Assembly (NCBI GenBank): GCA_022385755.1
Contig: MU278373.1
Span: forward strand, 62,001-126,000
Source: Trametopsis cervina
Taxonomy: Eukaryota; Basidiomycota; Agaricomycetes; Polyporales; Irpicaceae
Length of the DNA stretch: 64,000 bases
Direction of reading: 5' to 3'
Shown here one piece after another: positions 1 to 12,654 of this stretch (positions are counted from its first letter, which is position 1; every line of letters starts with the position of its first letter). Below the pieces are notes generated by a model that saw nothing but the letters and a program-made list of their open reading frames with translations, was not told the DNA's origin and ran no database searches. The translations under genes and the position numbers were made by a program.

Positions 1-2770
1 TGCCTTCTGCTCGAGGAACGGCACGCGCCAGTGGCGCCGCTGGTAATGGAAGCTGCTCAGCGGGAACGCGTATCCGCCTCTCTGGCCTCTCTCCACTTCT
101 CCCCTCTCCGTCTTTTCTGTCGTTATCAGCGCAGTGGAGGGGGGGATGATAGGCGGGCCGAGCGAGAGTTCTGGCATCTCCGCCGCCGTAGAGGGAGAGA
201 GAGGGGTGGAGGAGGGAGAAAAGGCAGAGGAGGGAGAAGGCGAGACGTGGCCTGACCCTGCGGTGTTGCCTGATTCGATCTCGAACGCTTTGAAGGCGGC
301 GGTCGTGGAGCGCGAGCGCGAGCAGCCGAGGAAGACGTAGTATGGGCTGTGAGCGCGTCAGCGCGTCACAAACATGTCTCACAAAACTACAACACTTACA
401 TCTGAACAGCCCACGGTACGACCTGGTTCCGGCCATTATACGATCTACACCACGACACACACCACTCGATCAGTCGTCCACATCATCCACCTCAATTCGC
501 GAGCACGTACTTGATCCTACACCACACAACACCACACATCAGCATCAACGCGCAAGAGGGGCGAAGGGGGACTCACGTTCCGAACCGATACTCAAGGTAC
601 TCACGGCGCGCAGACGAGAGCGAGACGTGGTCGAGGTCGAACCTGCGGGCGCGTCAGCGGTCGCTCGTCCACTCATCCACCGGAGCGCAGCGACGATCCA
701 GCACAACATCCGCTCGCCAAAAATAGAAGAGGTGGAGAGAAGAGGGAAGGCACGCACCAGATCTGCCAGAACCACCTACTCCAGAACCCGGTGTGACGCT
801 CGTTCCCGTTCCCGATGGCGCGCTCGAGCGGGGTGCTCGCGCGCGAGGAGGTGTAGAAGTCGGCGACGCCTATTAGGCCTGCTGGGTCTAGGCTGTGGAG
901 GCGAGGGGACCGAGCACAGAGTGGAACGAGCACAGAGTGGAACGAGCACAGCGAGCAGCGGGTTAGCGGGTTGAGTGGGTGGGGACAAGGAGGGAGGAGA
1001 GGGAGGTTAGAACAGAAAGGGAGAGGTGAAGGGGCGGGGGACGTACAGATCATCAATCCGGTCCAACAACGCAAAATAGGACGGGATCATCGAGAGCGAG
1101 TAGCTCAGCGTGAACAGGCTGTGTGCGTGCGTCAGCTCGCTCTCCCTTTACCCCCCTTCTCTTCCTCCCCGTCGGACTCGAATTGGGCAAGGGAGAAACG
1201 AGAGGGAGGCGGGGAAAGAAACGCACCTGACAGCCCCACGCGCCGAGGAGTTAGCAGGATCGGTGGACCACTCGGGGAGGGCGAAGAAGGTGGCGTCTTG
1301 GCAGAGGACGTGGACGTTCGTCCAGCCGCGCGCTAAGAAGCGGCGGCGAGCTACTGCGAGGAGGCTGTGGGCGGAGCGAGCGTCAGCGTCAGCGGCCGTC
1401 TGTCTTTCCGTCCATGGGGAGGAAGAGGCGGCGTGGAGAAGTGGGAGGGAGGAGAAAAAGCAAGGGAGGACGGGGAGAAGGTAGAGGGAAAACAGGAGAG
1501 GAAGGAGACAGGGTACGCACGGTTCACACAAATCAATGAGGTACACCCTGTCGAACTCGCGCACGGGGAAGTACGCGTCCATCTCTTCGATGTTGAACCC
1601 TGTCAACGCGCGGACGTCAGCGAGCCGTTCGAGCGCAGCGTCAGCGCGCGATAAGATTAGATCAAAACCGAGGTCATCGCGAAAACGGATCAAATGGCTG
1701 AGATCCCACGGAGATGTGATGGACCGCGGAACGAAAAGAAGGGCAGATAAGATCGGCAGAAGGCACGAACGAAGCCCCTCGGAATCGGACTCGGACCGGT
1801 GTCAACTCCTCCCGTCGCACGCGCACGTTGGGAAGTCGACTGGTGGGAAGGAGGAGACGCGGGCACGTGCGCGTGGGATGGTGGAACGTTAGATGCGATG
1901 GACGAGGGGGGTAGAGTGCTTTCCTCTTTCTAGTTGGGTGCCCGACGCGTCCCGGACCGCCTGAACACGAACTCAAATCTAGGACCAACTGCGGGCCAAA
2001 GAGCACAGAAACAGAAAACGCAGAACGAAAACCAAAAGGAGGAGAGAACAGGGAACTAGAGGAGGAGAACGTGTGCACCCACCAGTCCCCCCGCCGATAT
2101 CAACCCACACGAGCGGTTTCCCCGGGTTCTGCTTCTTCATGAGCCGCAGATGCGCGGCGCAGAGGCGCAGGAGCGTGTGGCGCCCGCGCAGGAGGCGGTG
2201 CCGCGTCGCGTCGTATACTACGCGTTTAGCGTTAGCTCGTGATCATTAATGAAAGAGGGAGGGGAGGGGACGGACCGTCTGCTTGGCCTTGGTAGAACTA
2301 CATCGCGCGCGTTAGCGAGTGATCAGGAGAGGGAGGAGGAGGGGAAGAAGGGGAGAGGGAAAGAGGGGAGGAAGGAGAAAAGGACAAGAAACGCACGCTA
2401 TCCAACCGCGTCTGCTGGTCCCCCTCCTTGTTCCCAATAGGCCGAAAGAAGCACATCCACGCGAAGACGGCGTACGGCCGGAGGGCGCGCCATGCGACGG
2501 CGAGGACTAGGGAGAGGGCGGCTGCGATTGGGGCGAGGAATGTGGAGGGTGTTGTGGGGGTGTGGGTTGATCTGTTTGTGCGTTAGTGGGGAAATGAGGT
2601 GAGGGGTGAGGAAGACAAGGAGGGAGGGGGAGAAGGAGGAGGGGGGAGGGAGGAGGAGGGGGGAGGGAGGAGGAGGGGGGAGGGAGGGGAGGCAGGGAGG
2701 GGACGGACAGAGTTTTGTAGCCTACGGCGCCGAGGCACCCGAGCGCGGCGACCTTGTACGCGCTGCGCAT
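1..2770 (-). CDS. BTA1: Betaine-lipid (DGTS) synthase, 3' end outside window
   Basis: Makes the phosphorus-free membrane lipid DGTS from diacylglycerol and S-adenosylmethionine; in fungi this lipid replaces phosphatidylcholine under phosphate limitation. Exons, reading from the 5' side: 2709..2770, 2397..2571, 2276..2297 (22 nt), 2083..2217, 1521..1599, 1227..1364, 1047..1118, 758..892, 577..642, about 257..346 and 1..79. The order visible is an N-terminal hydrophobic segment, YDATRHRLLRGR, the SAM-binding glycine loop VDIGGGTGFN, IDLCEP, then the DUF3419 half with GLIGVADFYTSS, SRWFWQIWFDLDHVS, YLEYRFGT and LSSFHYQ. Family knowledge: fungal BTA1 joins a BtaB-like methyltransferase to a BtaA-like DUF3419 domain. 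The start at 2770 is uncertain; further 5' exons may lie between 2780 and 3520. The last exon runs off the left edge. It is divergent from the TLC-domain gene. Confidence 0.88.
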
Positions 2771-4081
2771 CTCGTCAGTCGGTCAGTCGTCAGTCGTTAG
2801 CGGGCTGAAGTTGTCAACGGGAGTGAGGGGAACAGGAGAAGAGAGGGGAGGAGGGAGGAGGAAGAGGCGGGAGAGCTGGGATGAGCTGGGGAAGGGGGCA
2901 CACAGGGAGGAGGGGACGGTGGCTAAGTAGTGCACGTCTGAGTCTGATTCGACCCAGCCGAGATTATGCCCCCGTCCCCATCCTATCCTACCCAGTACAA
3001 CCGCACCGCGTATCGACAGCTGCACTCTAACTATGCTGCTAGCGGACAGCATCAGCATCAGGATAGTAAGGGTAAGGGAGCAGCCATGTTTGTGGCGGGT
3101 GCACAGACGCGGAGGGGGGTTCGCGCTTCTGATTGGCGATCCTCGTGATCTCGTGATCTGCAGTGCCTGTGGGCGTGTGTGTGGGCTGGGAAGACGCGAG
3201 ACACGTTGGCGATGAACGTGGGCGAGCAACGTTCACAGTGCACTGATAACGCTCTGACTGGCCGCTTGCTTATCGGCGTGGGCGTGGACGGTGAGCGGAA
3301 AAAGAGGGTGAGGGAGGGATGAGGAGACCGGCGTAGTCAGCGAGGAAGAAGGAAGGACAGGAAGATTTGAAGAAGAGGTGTGGGAGGGCGTGCGCGATTG
3401 GGTGGGCGTGGCGAACGTTGCGAGTACGCGAGTGTAGTGTGAGCTCGTTGAAGGCAACGACGATGACGAAGACGACGAACACGCGCGCAAATACGTACCC
3501 GACGCCGCGCCATTACGTCCCCCGCCACGCCCCCACCGCCCGACGCGTCCATCCCCGCCCATTTCCATCCAATTCGCGTTCCATTCGATTCGCGTCGCCA
3601 TCACGTCGGGTCCAAGAACGCACCCAAAGCGGAAGAAAAAACAGAAAACGAAAACGCTTGCACACGCACGTGCACGCTCGCGTCGCGTCCGAGAACGTGT
3701 CCCGCCAATAAGCCAGCGCAACAAACGCACAAACGCACAACAAACGCCGCGGATAGGCTCGCTGATTCGCCCAAGGGAGGTAGCCCAAGGTGCACTTATC
3801 GGAAAACAGAATTAGAAAAGCCAAACAGAAAGAGGAAACAGAACGCAGGACCGAAATTGACCCCGCTCGCTCGCTCCCGGCCCATGTTCGTGTGTGTCTG
3901 CGTCCGCTGCCCTTCTTATTCGACACACCCGCGGCAGCGCAGCCCTTGAGCGGGTCCCTGCCTGCCCTCCTCCCTCCATCTATACCCTCCTTCATCATCT
4001 CCCACCCTCCTCCTCTTCATCTCCCTCCTTCATCTCCCCCCACCTTCATTTCCGCACCTCCTCAACGCTTATCGCTTTACG
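2771..4081. other. Intergenic region and possible 5' exons of BTA1
   Basis: This stretch separates two divergent genes. A short ATG-initiated piece at about 3495-3515 on the minus strand, followed by a GTACGT donor, may be a first exon of BTA1, and an open piece near 2930-2985 could be another. I could not phase either one. The 200 bases before 4082 are strongly pyrimidine-rich, as is usual just upstream of fungal start codons. Confidence 0.4.
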
Positions 4082-5648
4082 ATGAGTGCGATATCCGCCA
4101 TGGCGATGTCGATAGTACCGCCATACAACCCCTCCCTCGCCCGCTTCACAGCCCAATCCGCACTGGGCCTCATCGCGGTATACTACGGCTTCACGTCCTA
4201 CCTGTCCCTCAAGGGCCGTCCCCAGACGCAACGCGAGCGCAGCTGGTTGCTCACCGCCGTCTCCAGGTTTGTCTTCCCCACTTCCTGCGATGCGATGTGG
4301 CACAAACGCTGACGCTTCGGATAGCGCGGTGATGACAGCGATCTCCCTCCCGTACCTCTACCTCTGGACCACAACCGGCGTGCTGATCGACGGCGGCGCA
4401 TGGGCAGACCGGACGTGCTGTTTCTTCCTCGCCTATCTCCTCTGGTCTGTCTCTCTCCCTCTCCTCCTTGCCTCTCCTCTCCTGCCTCCCCGCGTCTCCC
4501 TCCCCGCGTTCCGCAGTGACTAACCCACTTCCAGCGACCTGGCCCTCGGAACCCTACACTACCGCTCCTCCATCAACCTCCTCACCGGCTGGATGTACGT
4601 GTCTCCCTCCCCTCTCCCCTTCCCCTCCTCTCCCCATTTTGTGACCATACGCTAACGCTATCGCGCTTCGCTTCGCTCCGCCAGCCACCACACAGTATAC
4701 ATCCTCATCCTCACGCTCCTCGCGATTCCACACGGGTTCGCCTCCCTCTTCTCGCTCTGCGCAGTGCTCGAACTCCCGACGCTCCTCCTCGCCCTCGGCA
4801 CCCTCGCGCCCGCGCTGCGACACGATTATCTGTTCGCTGGCGCGTTTTTCGCGACGCGGATCGTGCTGCATGTTTATATTGCGGTGCGGTGCGGGTTGGA
4901 CGCTTTAGCGGCCTCCGGAGCGTTAGCGACTTCTGGAGCTCTGGCGACGGGCGCGACTGGAGCGCTTAACGGAACAGCGGAAGGATTGGATGGAATGAAG
5001 ACACCCGGCCTAAGCCCCTCATACGCACCCACCCTAGTCCTAACCCTCATATTCCCCCTCCACGCGCTGTGGATGAAAGACTGCATCCGCGGCATCCTGC
5101 GCCGTCGCCGTCTCGCCCGTCTCGCAGCTACCACCGCTATGACCACCGCAGGCACCGCCGCGGGCGTGCCCGTGGCGATGTCAGGAACAACTGGAGTTGG
5201 GATGGTGGGAGGAGGGATGGAACCGACGCGCGTACGCGACCTCCCGGCGTACCTCGTCGCGAGGTCTTCGAGACGGACAGCGACGCTCTTGCGGAGGTCG
5301 CGTGTGAGGATCTTGAGGATCCTGCATGACGCGCTTGATGAGGAAGGGCGCGAGCATGCGCTGCCGTTCCCGCATCCGCATGCGCACACTCAGATTCAAC
5401 ATCAAGTAGGCGGGGAGGGTTTAGGAATGGGAATAGGAACGGGACTGGGAATGGGGATGGGATTGGGAATGGGATTGGGAGTGGAGGCACCGAGATGGCG
5501 CTCGATACGGAGGCGCGTCGTTGGGCGGTTGAGGAGGAGTTTGCCTGAGTACGGCGGTGTGGGTGCTGTCGTTGTTCCTGCCTTCACGATCACAGTGGGG
5601 GTCCTGGAGGAGACGAAACCGACGACGATGGTGGAAGTGTCGAGTTAA
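4082..5648 (+). CDS. TLC-domain integral membrane protein
   Basis: Phased join 4082..4266, 4325..4444, 4535..4594, 4685..5648, giving 442 residues. It belongs to the TRAM-LAG1-CLN8 (TLC) fold, multi-spanning proteins of the ER and Golgi that include ceramide synthases and the TLCD lipid-remodelling proteins. Several hydrophobic helices lie in the first 230 residues, and the diagnostic motif is LHYRSSINLLTGWIHHTVY with the paired histidines. The Lag1 HDxxD motif is not seen, so TLCD-like is preferred to ceramide synthase. The tail from about residue 300 is basic, then low in complexity: a hexanucleotide run at 5417-5490 encodes alternating Gly with Met, Leu, Ile or Thr. The start lies in a weak context, but the next Met is only six residues further on. 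Substrate is not inferable. Confidence 0.8.
5417..5490 (+). repeat. Hexanucleotide repeat (GGAATG-like) inside the TLC gene
   Basis: About a dozen imperfect 6-bp units (GGAATG, GGAACG, GGGATG, GGATTG) encode an alternating Gly-X stretch in the predicted cytosolic tail of the TLC-domain protein. The reading frame is preserved because the unit is six bases. Confidence 0.8.
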
Positions 5649-6918
5649 CCGACTCTCCCCTACCTTCTGCCCTCTATCCGCGGTGCCTGCCTCGCTATAC
5701 CCCCATGCTTACATCCCGTCCCCTCCATACGTGCTCTTACACCCCCTTCCCTCTCTCTCCCCCTCCCCACGCTCTGCCCAGCCTCTTAACGGGCCCCCGA
5801 CGATCCACGCGTACATGATCCCCCTTAGAAGTTCTCTTTCTGTTTGCTGTAACGACCCTTTACGACTTTTCTCTCCCTCTTTTGGTAACTGGTGTTTATG
5901 TAGGAGTTGGTGGTGTATGAATATATGTTTGTGTGCGTTCATTTGCTTGAGGATGATGATGATGAGGGGGATGCACACATAAGTTGAAGTTACAGTATAC
6001 CAAGATCGACCACGGCACTTCTTGACCGGTCATCTAACGTACGGTACCTCTCACGCCGGCTCTCCTCTCCTCTCATCCACTCTCATATTTCACCGTCACC
6101 GTGCCTTCCACTTTGGGGGGTAGTGCGAAGCAGGGCTGAGCCCCGCAAGCCATGCCCTTTTTTGCGTGTTATGACATGCTCTCCTATGAGGGCACGTCCG
6201 CTCGCGTGCACGTATTCGTATTCTGACCGTACTCGCGCGCACGAGTCCGTGTACGTGCTGCATACGCAAAAACCTCTTCTACATTACAGAATTGCACCCA
6301 CACTAACACTTGCATGGTTGTGTTTTGTCCCTGTGCGGCAAGATCTTTACTTTTTACACTGTACATGCAATCTATCGCTTTTTGTCTTTCCTGCCAACAC
6401 TTCTCTCTGCGGGCTGCCTTTCGGGTGTAACTCATGTCCCAACATTGAACACTGACCAGGCGACATAGTTCACCGTCATCAGAAGGCTGAGAGGAAGTAG
6501 TCAGTAGAGGCCAGGAAGCATAGCGTATATGTACTAGCACTTACATTGCACTGGGACGTTTAGCTAGTCAGCGAGCGAACGAAGGATGATTGTGCCGTTG
6601 AGCTTACGAACGAACCTCGCAGCTGCATTACAGCACTATCAAACAAAGCTAAAACAGCTCCCCGCGTCGCGTCGAACAAAGAAGGTCAGCTCAGCGACAC
6701 CAACCACCCCGCACGGTATGCATAGATATTACAAGCGTCCGCGCGTTCAGTTCAAATTCAAATTCAAATCGTGCTCCCCATTACAGTACGTCCCTCTGAT
6801 CCGCATGTTCTGCAAGCAGAAACCACATTGGCCGATACAGCGCACCGCACTCCAAGGGTGCTGTGAGCTGTGAGACATGCTCTCTCACGATCTCTTTTCC
6901 CCAACCTTCACCTTCACC
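5649..6918. other. Gene-free interval
   Basis: It holds the 3' flank of the TLC gene and the 5' flank of the F-box gene. I see no convincing coding exon. Small features are a run of GATGATGAT at 5952-5964 and three tandem copies of TTCAAA near 6749. Confidence 0.5.
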
Positions 6919-9057
6919 ATGGCCTCAGTCATGCTGCGAACCCCTCCTGAGACACTCATACATACCTTGTCCTATCTCTCCTGGCGTGAGCTTTTGTCTG
7001 CACAAAGGGTAAAGTACACCCAGTCTCCCGAGGGAGCCGAGACTGACCGACACTCACCTTGTTTCTTAATAAAATAAAAACCTGCCGCACCACACCCGTT
7101 GCTGTTTAGATCTCCCGCGCGTTCCAGGAGCTAATCCGCAGCGCTGTCGAGCTGCAGTACATCATCGAGCTGGGCGCCGACGAGTTCGTCCGCAACGACA
7201 AAGACAACGCCAATGTGCTGGCGCAGGCCCACACTGGCACTGGCTCCGGCTCTAGTGGGCTGCTGACGACGCAAGACAAGCTCACCCTCCTCCTCAACAG
7301 GCGGCGCAGCTGGCGCACGTTGGATTTCGCGCGAAACATGTCCGTTCGGTTCCCCGGACCGTGCTTCGCACACAAGCTCGTCGCCGATGTCTTCGCGAAA
7401 GACGGGAGCGGCGCGTACGTAGACGCGAAACACTTCATTGCTGCATGGCTTCCCACCAGAGATGATGATCATGATGGTGATTTGCACACCGACGCTGGGG
7501 GGCAGCAGCCGCTGAGGATGGTACGGGACGACCTGCCTAGCCGTACGTGGGAGTTTGCTATGGATCCGACGCAGGACCTGCTGGCGTGGCTCATGTCCGA
7601 TGAAAGGTGTGTTTCCATTCGGTATCCTGTATGTGGGATACGATGAGTTCACGCATTCATTATTAACACGGAAAGCTTGAACCCGATGGTGCATGTTCGC
7701 ACTCTCAGCTCGCACGAGACCCACCCGCTCGCGGTTACGTCCCCTCTCGTCTTCCCCACCGCTGCGGGATCCGTTCCGGGAGAATCGCTCACGGAGGTCC
7801 TCGCGGGTACTTTGCAGATCGCGGGGGATATCATCGGGACGGTCGGCGAGTGCGGTGGCTACTATCTGCGCATATGGAACTGGCATACAGGAGTCGTTCT
7901 CGTCGTGCGTCCCAGATTGTTAGTAGCTTGGCATGCCGCCAACGGAAACATGCCAGGCCCAAAGCGCAAAGGACGTGGACTTCCCGACCCAGTGCAGTCT
8001 CGCGTTCCTCAGCCCCCGCGCGTACATGATCGCATCCTGGGGCGACCCCGGATCCCTCGACCTGTATGAGATACGTGATTCAGCTGCATCATTCGACACG
8101 ACCGGGCCTCCCGCGCACGTGCTGAGCCTGCGTCTCCCTGAGCTGCGCCCCCACCGAAAGCTGGACAGGACGATCACACACTTTTCGCCATACCTGACCA
8201 ATCCAGAAGCACTGCTGTCGTCGTTCGTTAAGAGACAGGATGCACGGATCCAGCTTGTACACCTCCAGTACGGAAACGCCCCAGGACCACTGACGCAGTA
8301 CGCGTACGCCCCAGGACCGCTGACGTTCACGCTACATGTCAAGAACGAGATGCTCCTCGACCTGATGGCCCAGGTGCGCGAAGGTAGAGGCGTGGCGAGT
8401 CATTGTCAACGCATACTCGTTCCGACACCCAGCGCTTATGCTCGCTATGCGACGTCCGGCGGCGCGCCTGACGCTCTTCCTCCTATTGAGATGTATCAGA
8501 ACGTGTTGGCGTGGGAGTGGTGGGGCCCGCGATACACACGTTTCTTGCAGCAGGACGACCAGCTCTTCCAGCACAGGTACGGCATTTCTTTTACTGCTCA
8601 AAACCCGACCTCGGGGTTCTTACTCTTTGCTCTCCATTGTGGCCAGTGACGTAAACGGACATCGCGCAGCATTCTGCCCTGGACGGCCCACGGACACGAA
8701 GCTGTGCATCTTTGATTTCAACGTGCATCCGAAGCGCACAGATGACCCGTGCAACCTTGGTCTTGACAATGGAGACGAGGAGAACAGGCGGTGGACGTAT
8801 GAGGTGCATACAGAGGAGACTGTGCTGCTGGAACAAGACCTGTTTGTGGCGCCGGTGATCAGCTCACTGCCGTACGCGGTGTCCCGGCGGACGGACATGT
8901 CGGGCTACGACAAGTTTCTGATTGACGATCAGAGGCTCGTTGGGGTAAAGGTACGGATCGTGCTCATGGTACTTCTGGGGATGTGTAGTGAATATTCAGT
9001 CTCTTGCAGCATAGCTCGGGAGATGCGCAGTGCGACATAGACGTATTCACATTGTAG
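6919..9057 (+). CDS. F-box protein
   Basis: Phased join 6919..7008, 7110..7606, 7676..7904, 7957..8576, 8647..8950, 9010..9057, giving 595 residues. The N-terminus (LRTPPETLIHTLSYLSWREL, then ISRAFQELI) is a typical F-box, which would dock to Skp1 in an SCF ubiquitin ligase. The rest has the layout of the expanded Agaricomycete F-box families, in which the C-terminal part varies and is presumed to recognise the substrate. I recognise no WD40 or LRR repeat in it. The start at 6919 is chosen over the in-frame ATG at 6877 because of its CACCATGG context. A short internal duplication gives two copies of the peptide YAPGPLT or YGNAPGPLT near 8270-8325. The substrate is unknown. Confidence 0.8.
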
Positions 9058-9517
9058 TGAGCGGACAGGCACATACAAGTTCGCGGAGGCTGCTGTGCTG
9101 CCGTTGGTCTCCGTAGCTGACCATGGATGACGGTCCGATTATAGGGTAGGGTTTCTAGACCAGCCGGTCTGGCTGCTTCGACGACCTGGTGTGACATGCA
9201 CAACGTCAGAGTCATTCGTTGCTAGGCGATACTGTATTGAGGAAAACCGAAACTAGGATTTGATGTGAGAGCGTGCGATGGGAGTCGGAGATAACTAGAT
9301 GGCTTTCGGTACCATGACAGGGGGAGTAATCACGACTCCGAGCACATGTGCATACCGACCTCTCTGTTGGCACTGGTAGTGTTCTTCGGTAACATATAAA
9401 TATGTGTGGGGGTGAGCTAGATGATGATAATGATGATGCTTCTCGTGTCGCGAAGTGTAGGAACTCGGACTCGCCCATCAGATCGATGAATGACCCCCTG
9501 CGGCTATTTTACATTCT
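9058..9517. other. Convergent 3' intergenic region
   Basis: It lies between the stop codons of the plus-strand F-box gene and the minus-strand NTPase-like gene. I see only AT-rich 3'-flank sequence, including an ATAAATA-type element at about 9395-9403, and no coding exon. Confidence 0.5.
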
Positions 9518-10860
9518 TCACATGGTGAATTCCACCAAACTGAAAGGCGGCACATAGGAGCTGTCTGCAGAACAGCGTTTGCACTGCTGCACCGATTGCA
9601 CTTCCGGGGCATCGACAGCAAATCCGAACAGGTACGGGATGGATGCCATAGAGGTAGAGACTCGAACCGAACAGAAGTTGCTGTAAAGCTGCAGAGGGCG
9701 TGTGCCGTCCTCTCGCATCAACCCCTGCACCACGTCTCCCTTGATCTGCGCGGACTTGAAGTCGACGTCCCAGGTATGGTCCATCGCCGTGTACTGCTTC
9801 GGCTGCACCGCGACGATGCGGTGCAACTGCGATCTATCTTCGCCGAGCGAGTATGAAAAGCCGTATGTGCGCGCGAGGTGTAGCAGGTCCGCATAGTCGA
9901 GGGTTGCGAGAGCGTCATCCTGAGCTAGCTTTGCGGCGGCTGGATCGAAAACGGCGGCGTAGACGTCGTGCGGCGCAAAGCCGTACTTGATCGTTGCGTT
10001 GTCCAGCGAGAGTTCAATCGCCTCGTCAACTAGGCTTGCGGGATTCCGAGAGCTTGCTTCACGGGGCATGCTCACGTCGTCGTCGGCCGGGTACACGAGA
10101 TTGTTCTTCTGCTTTTTACGAAGAAGCTCTAGTGCAGCTGCGACGTACCCGCGCAAGAGCTCTTCGTAAGACCAGAGCAGCAATCCCCATATTTTGGCAG
10201 AAGAGAAAGACGACGTCGGAGTCGGCCCAGACCACAACCTGGTTGGCGGAGAGAGGCCTGACAAGCATATACTTTAGGAGCGTCGTTTTCGCTTACGAAG
10301 AAAATGGATTTGATTTTTAGACAACACTGACGAGGAGAGATGTTCGACTTTGCAACGCACCAATACCCGCTTGTCCGGTGAGCACTACACCGCCGTCGCC
10401 TCGTGCAGTACGACGTCGATGGGTCAAGATGCGCAGAAACGTATTCTCGTACGCCTCAGTGATAACGATACGCTCCCGCACGTGCGGGGCATTGAACGGT
10501 GGCGGAGGCGTACTTTCACCCTCGTTTGCGGTTAGAGAGATTTCGTACGGAAACACAGAGGACTCGGGGAAGGCTGTATGTCGCCATTGTCTGTAGATTG
10601 CTTTCGCAGGGGGGCTTGCAAGTGGTTTCCATTCTGCCTTCTCCCCGTCCATCCAGTCCCAATTACCGGGGCCCAAGATGCTGCGTCGAGCACAGGAAGA
10701 GGATACAATGTAAATAAGAGCGCACTGTTAGAGCCCAGCTGCAGGAACTCCTCGAGATCGTTTGGAAGGGTGGGTATTGCGTTGCAAGTGGAGTCGATGG
10801 CGGTGTCCGCGGTCTGGGAGTCTACCGTTCTCTCCGCCGCACAGACCTACCCACGGTGCG
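9518..10860 (-). CDS. Degenerate P-loop NTPase relative (Crinkler-like fungal family), possibly a pseudogene
   Basis: Exons that phase into one frame are about 10707..10840, 10361..10680, 10297..10326 and 9518..10257; the first exon is not resolved. The protein contains GPGNWDWMDGEKAEWKP, a short basic strand, and GGVVLTGQAGI, which is the beginning of a Walker A loop. In the P-loop families this resembles, the loop continues G-K-S/T, followed by some 150 residues before the W-S-x-E-E-L-L-R-G-Y block. Here the intron interrupts the loop, the Lys and Ser/Thr are absent, and only about 30 residues separate the two blocks, so an internal deletion is likely. The frame has nevertheless stayed open through the last 247 codons. 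Similarity to Crinkler-type or STAND-like proteins is from memory of the pattern. It is divergent from PRP46. Confidence 0.45.
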
Positions 10861-11020
10861 TGATGACAGAAAGTTGAAGTGAGCATGATGAACGTACTGT
10901 GGTCGTTGAACGCCTGATATTGATATTGCAGGCGTGAGCATTATACACTCACGTGACCAACACTGAGCGCCATACGCTTGAGTGCATTCTGCCATCTCGC
11001 ACGCAGAGCTCTTGTTCGTC

Positions 11021-12654
11021 ATGGCCACCGCAACGTTACCCCCACTAAACCCACTGCTGAAAGCATCAGGCAAACGAACATGGGACGTGTTTGCTTCAAG
11101 CGCGGATAGTATCTCACATGAAGACGAGAAGAGGTATGTGTGTGTCTTTCAATTACTGCTCATCCGTAAACTTAGAGACTTTGTAGCGCACGCCTTCGGT
11201 TGGCTGTAAAGATAAACGACGAATACAAAGATGCAAAAGAGCTTCCGGCGCCGCTGCTAGCTCAGCAGGGCCAGGTTGGGCCTGCCAGACCGAAGGAGCA
11301 GAGGAAGATGATTGAGGCCGGACGTACGTCGCTGACGCTCTCTCATCCTCCAGCCACTTACATGTCCTGCAGCATCTGCCTCGAATAACACAAGCCTCAT
11401 GATTGCTCAGATAGACAAAACACCCACTTACACCCCCTCGACCTTCAGCTCCTCCGCAAACCTCAACAAGGCACTGCAACTCCACAAGACAACGAGAACA
11501 ATCAAGCCTACGTATCACCCGCCATGGAAGCTCATGCGAGTCATTTCTGGCCACCTGGGCTGGGTACGGAGCGTCGCCGTCGAGCCGGGTAACAAGTGGT
11601 TTGCGACTGGGGCCGGCGACCGCGTCATCAAAATTTGGGACTTGGCTTCGGGCGAGTTGCGGTTGTCGCTGACGGGACACATATCAACTGTGCGGGGGCT
11701 TGCCGTATCGTCGAGACATCCCTATCTGTTCTCCTGTGGAGAAGACAAGGTATGGCGTCTCCTGGCCCCGAGAGCGGCATGACTGATGGGTGTCTCATAG
11801 ATGGTCAAGTGCTGGGATTTGGAGGCGAACAAGGTGATACGGCATTACCATGGTCACCTCTCGGGCGTGTATGCGTTGAGCTTGCATCCCACGCTCGACG
11901 TCCTCGTCACCTCCGGTCGTGATGCATCCGCGCGAGTATGGGATATGCGAACGAAGGCGCAGATACATGTCCTTTCTGGGCATACCGCGACGGTTGCCGA
12001 CGTGCAGTGCCAGGAGTCTGACCCGCAGGTCATCACTGGAAGCATGGACTCGACAGTAAGGTACGCAATTTTTTGAGAGCATGTAAAATGTGCAATGGTC
12101 TTACGGCTCGGACCAGACTCTGGGACCTTGCAGCTGGAAAGACGATGACGACCCTCACCCACCACAAGAAGTCCGTGCGTGCCCTCGCGATACATCCCAC
12201 AGAATACTCCTTCGCCTCCGCGTCCGCCGGCGGAAACAATATCAAAAAATGGAAGTGCCCCGAGGGCACCTTCGTCACGAACTTCAGCGGGCACAACGCC
12301 ATCATCAACACACTGTCCGTCAACTCAGAGGGAGTGCTCTTCTCTGGAGGTATGTTATGTCAACCGCCTCGATAGACGGCACGCGGCTGACTCTGTTGAC
12401 GCAGGCGACAACGGTACGCTTACGCTGTGGGATTATAACACCGGAACTGCATTCCAGAACATGGATGATATTCCGCAACCCGGGTCCCTCGAGGCTGAGG
12501 CTGGCGTTTTCTGCTCGACGTTCGATGCGACGGGCACCCGATTGATCACAGGCGGGGCTGACAAGACCATCAAGGTGCGTGTCCTTTATGGCTGGCATTA
12601 TTCCTGCATGCTGATTCTCTGCCGTTACAGATCTATGCCGAGCAGTCTTCGTAG
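11021..12654 (+). CDS. PRP46: Pre-mRNA-splicing factor Prp46 / PLRG1 / PRL1 (WD40)
   Basis: Phased join 11021..11133, 11187..11323, 11373..11749, 11801..12060, 12117..12349, 12405..12574, 12631..12654, giving 437 residues. A WD40 protein of the Prp19-associated complex (NTC/NineTeen), it is needed for the catalytic steps of the spliceosome in the nucleus. The [14 protein letters not shown] segment, the linker and then [20 protein letters not shown] are diagnostic of PRL1/PLRG1. Seven WD40 repeats follow, with repeat ends such as VIKIWD, MVKCWD, ARVWD, RLWD and LTLWD. Length fits the family (yeast Prp46 451, human PLRG1 514). The C-terminus IYAEQSS is encoded by a 24-nt last exon. It is followed by a remarkable array of 5' splice-site-like sequences. 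Confidence 0.95.
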
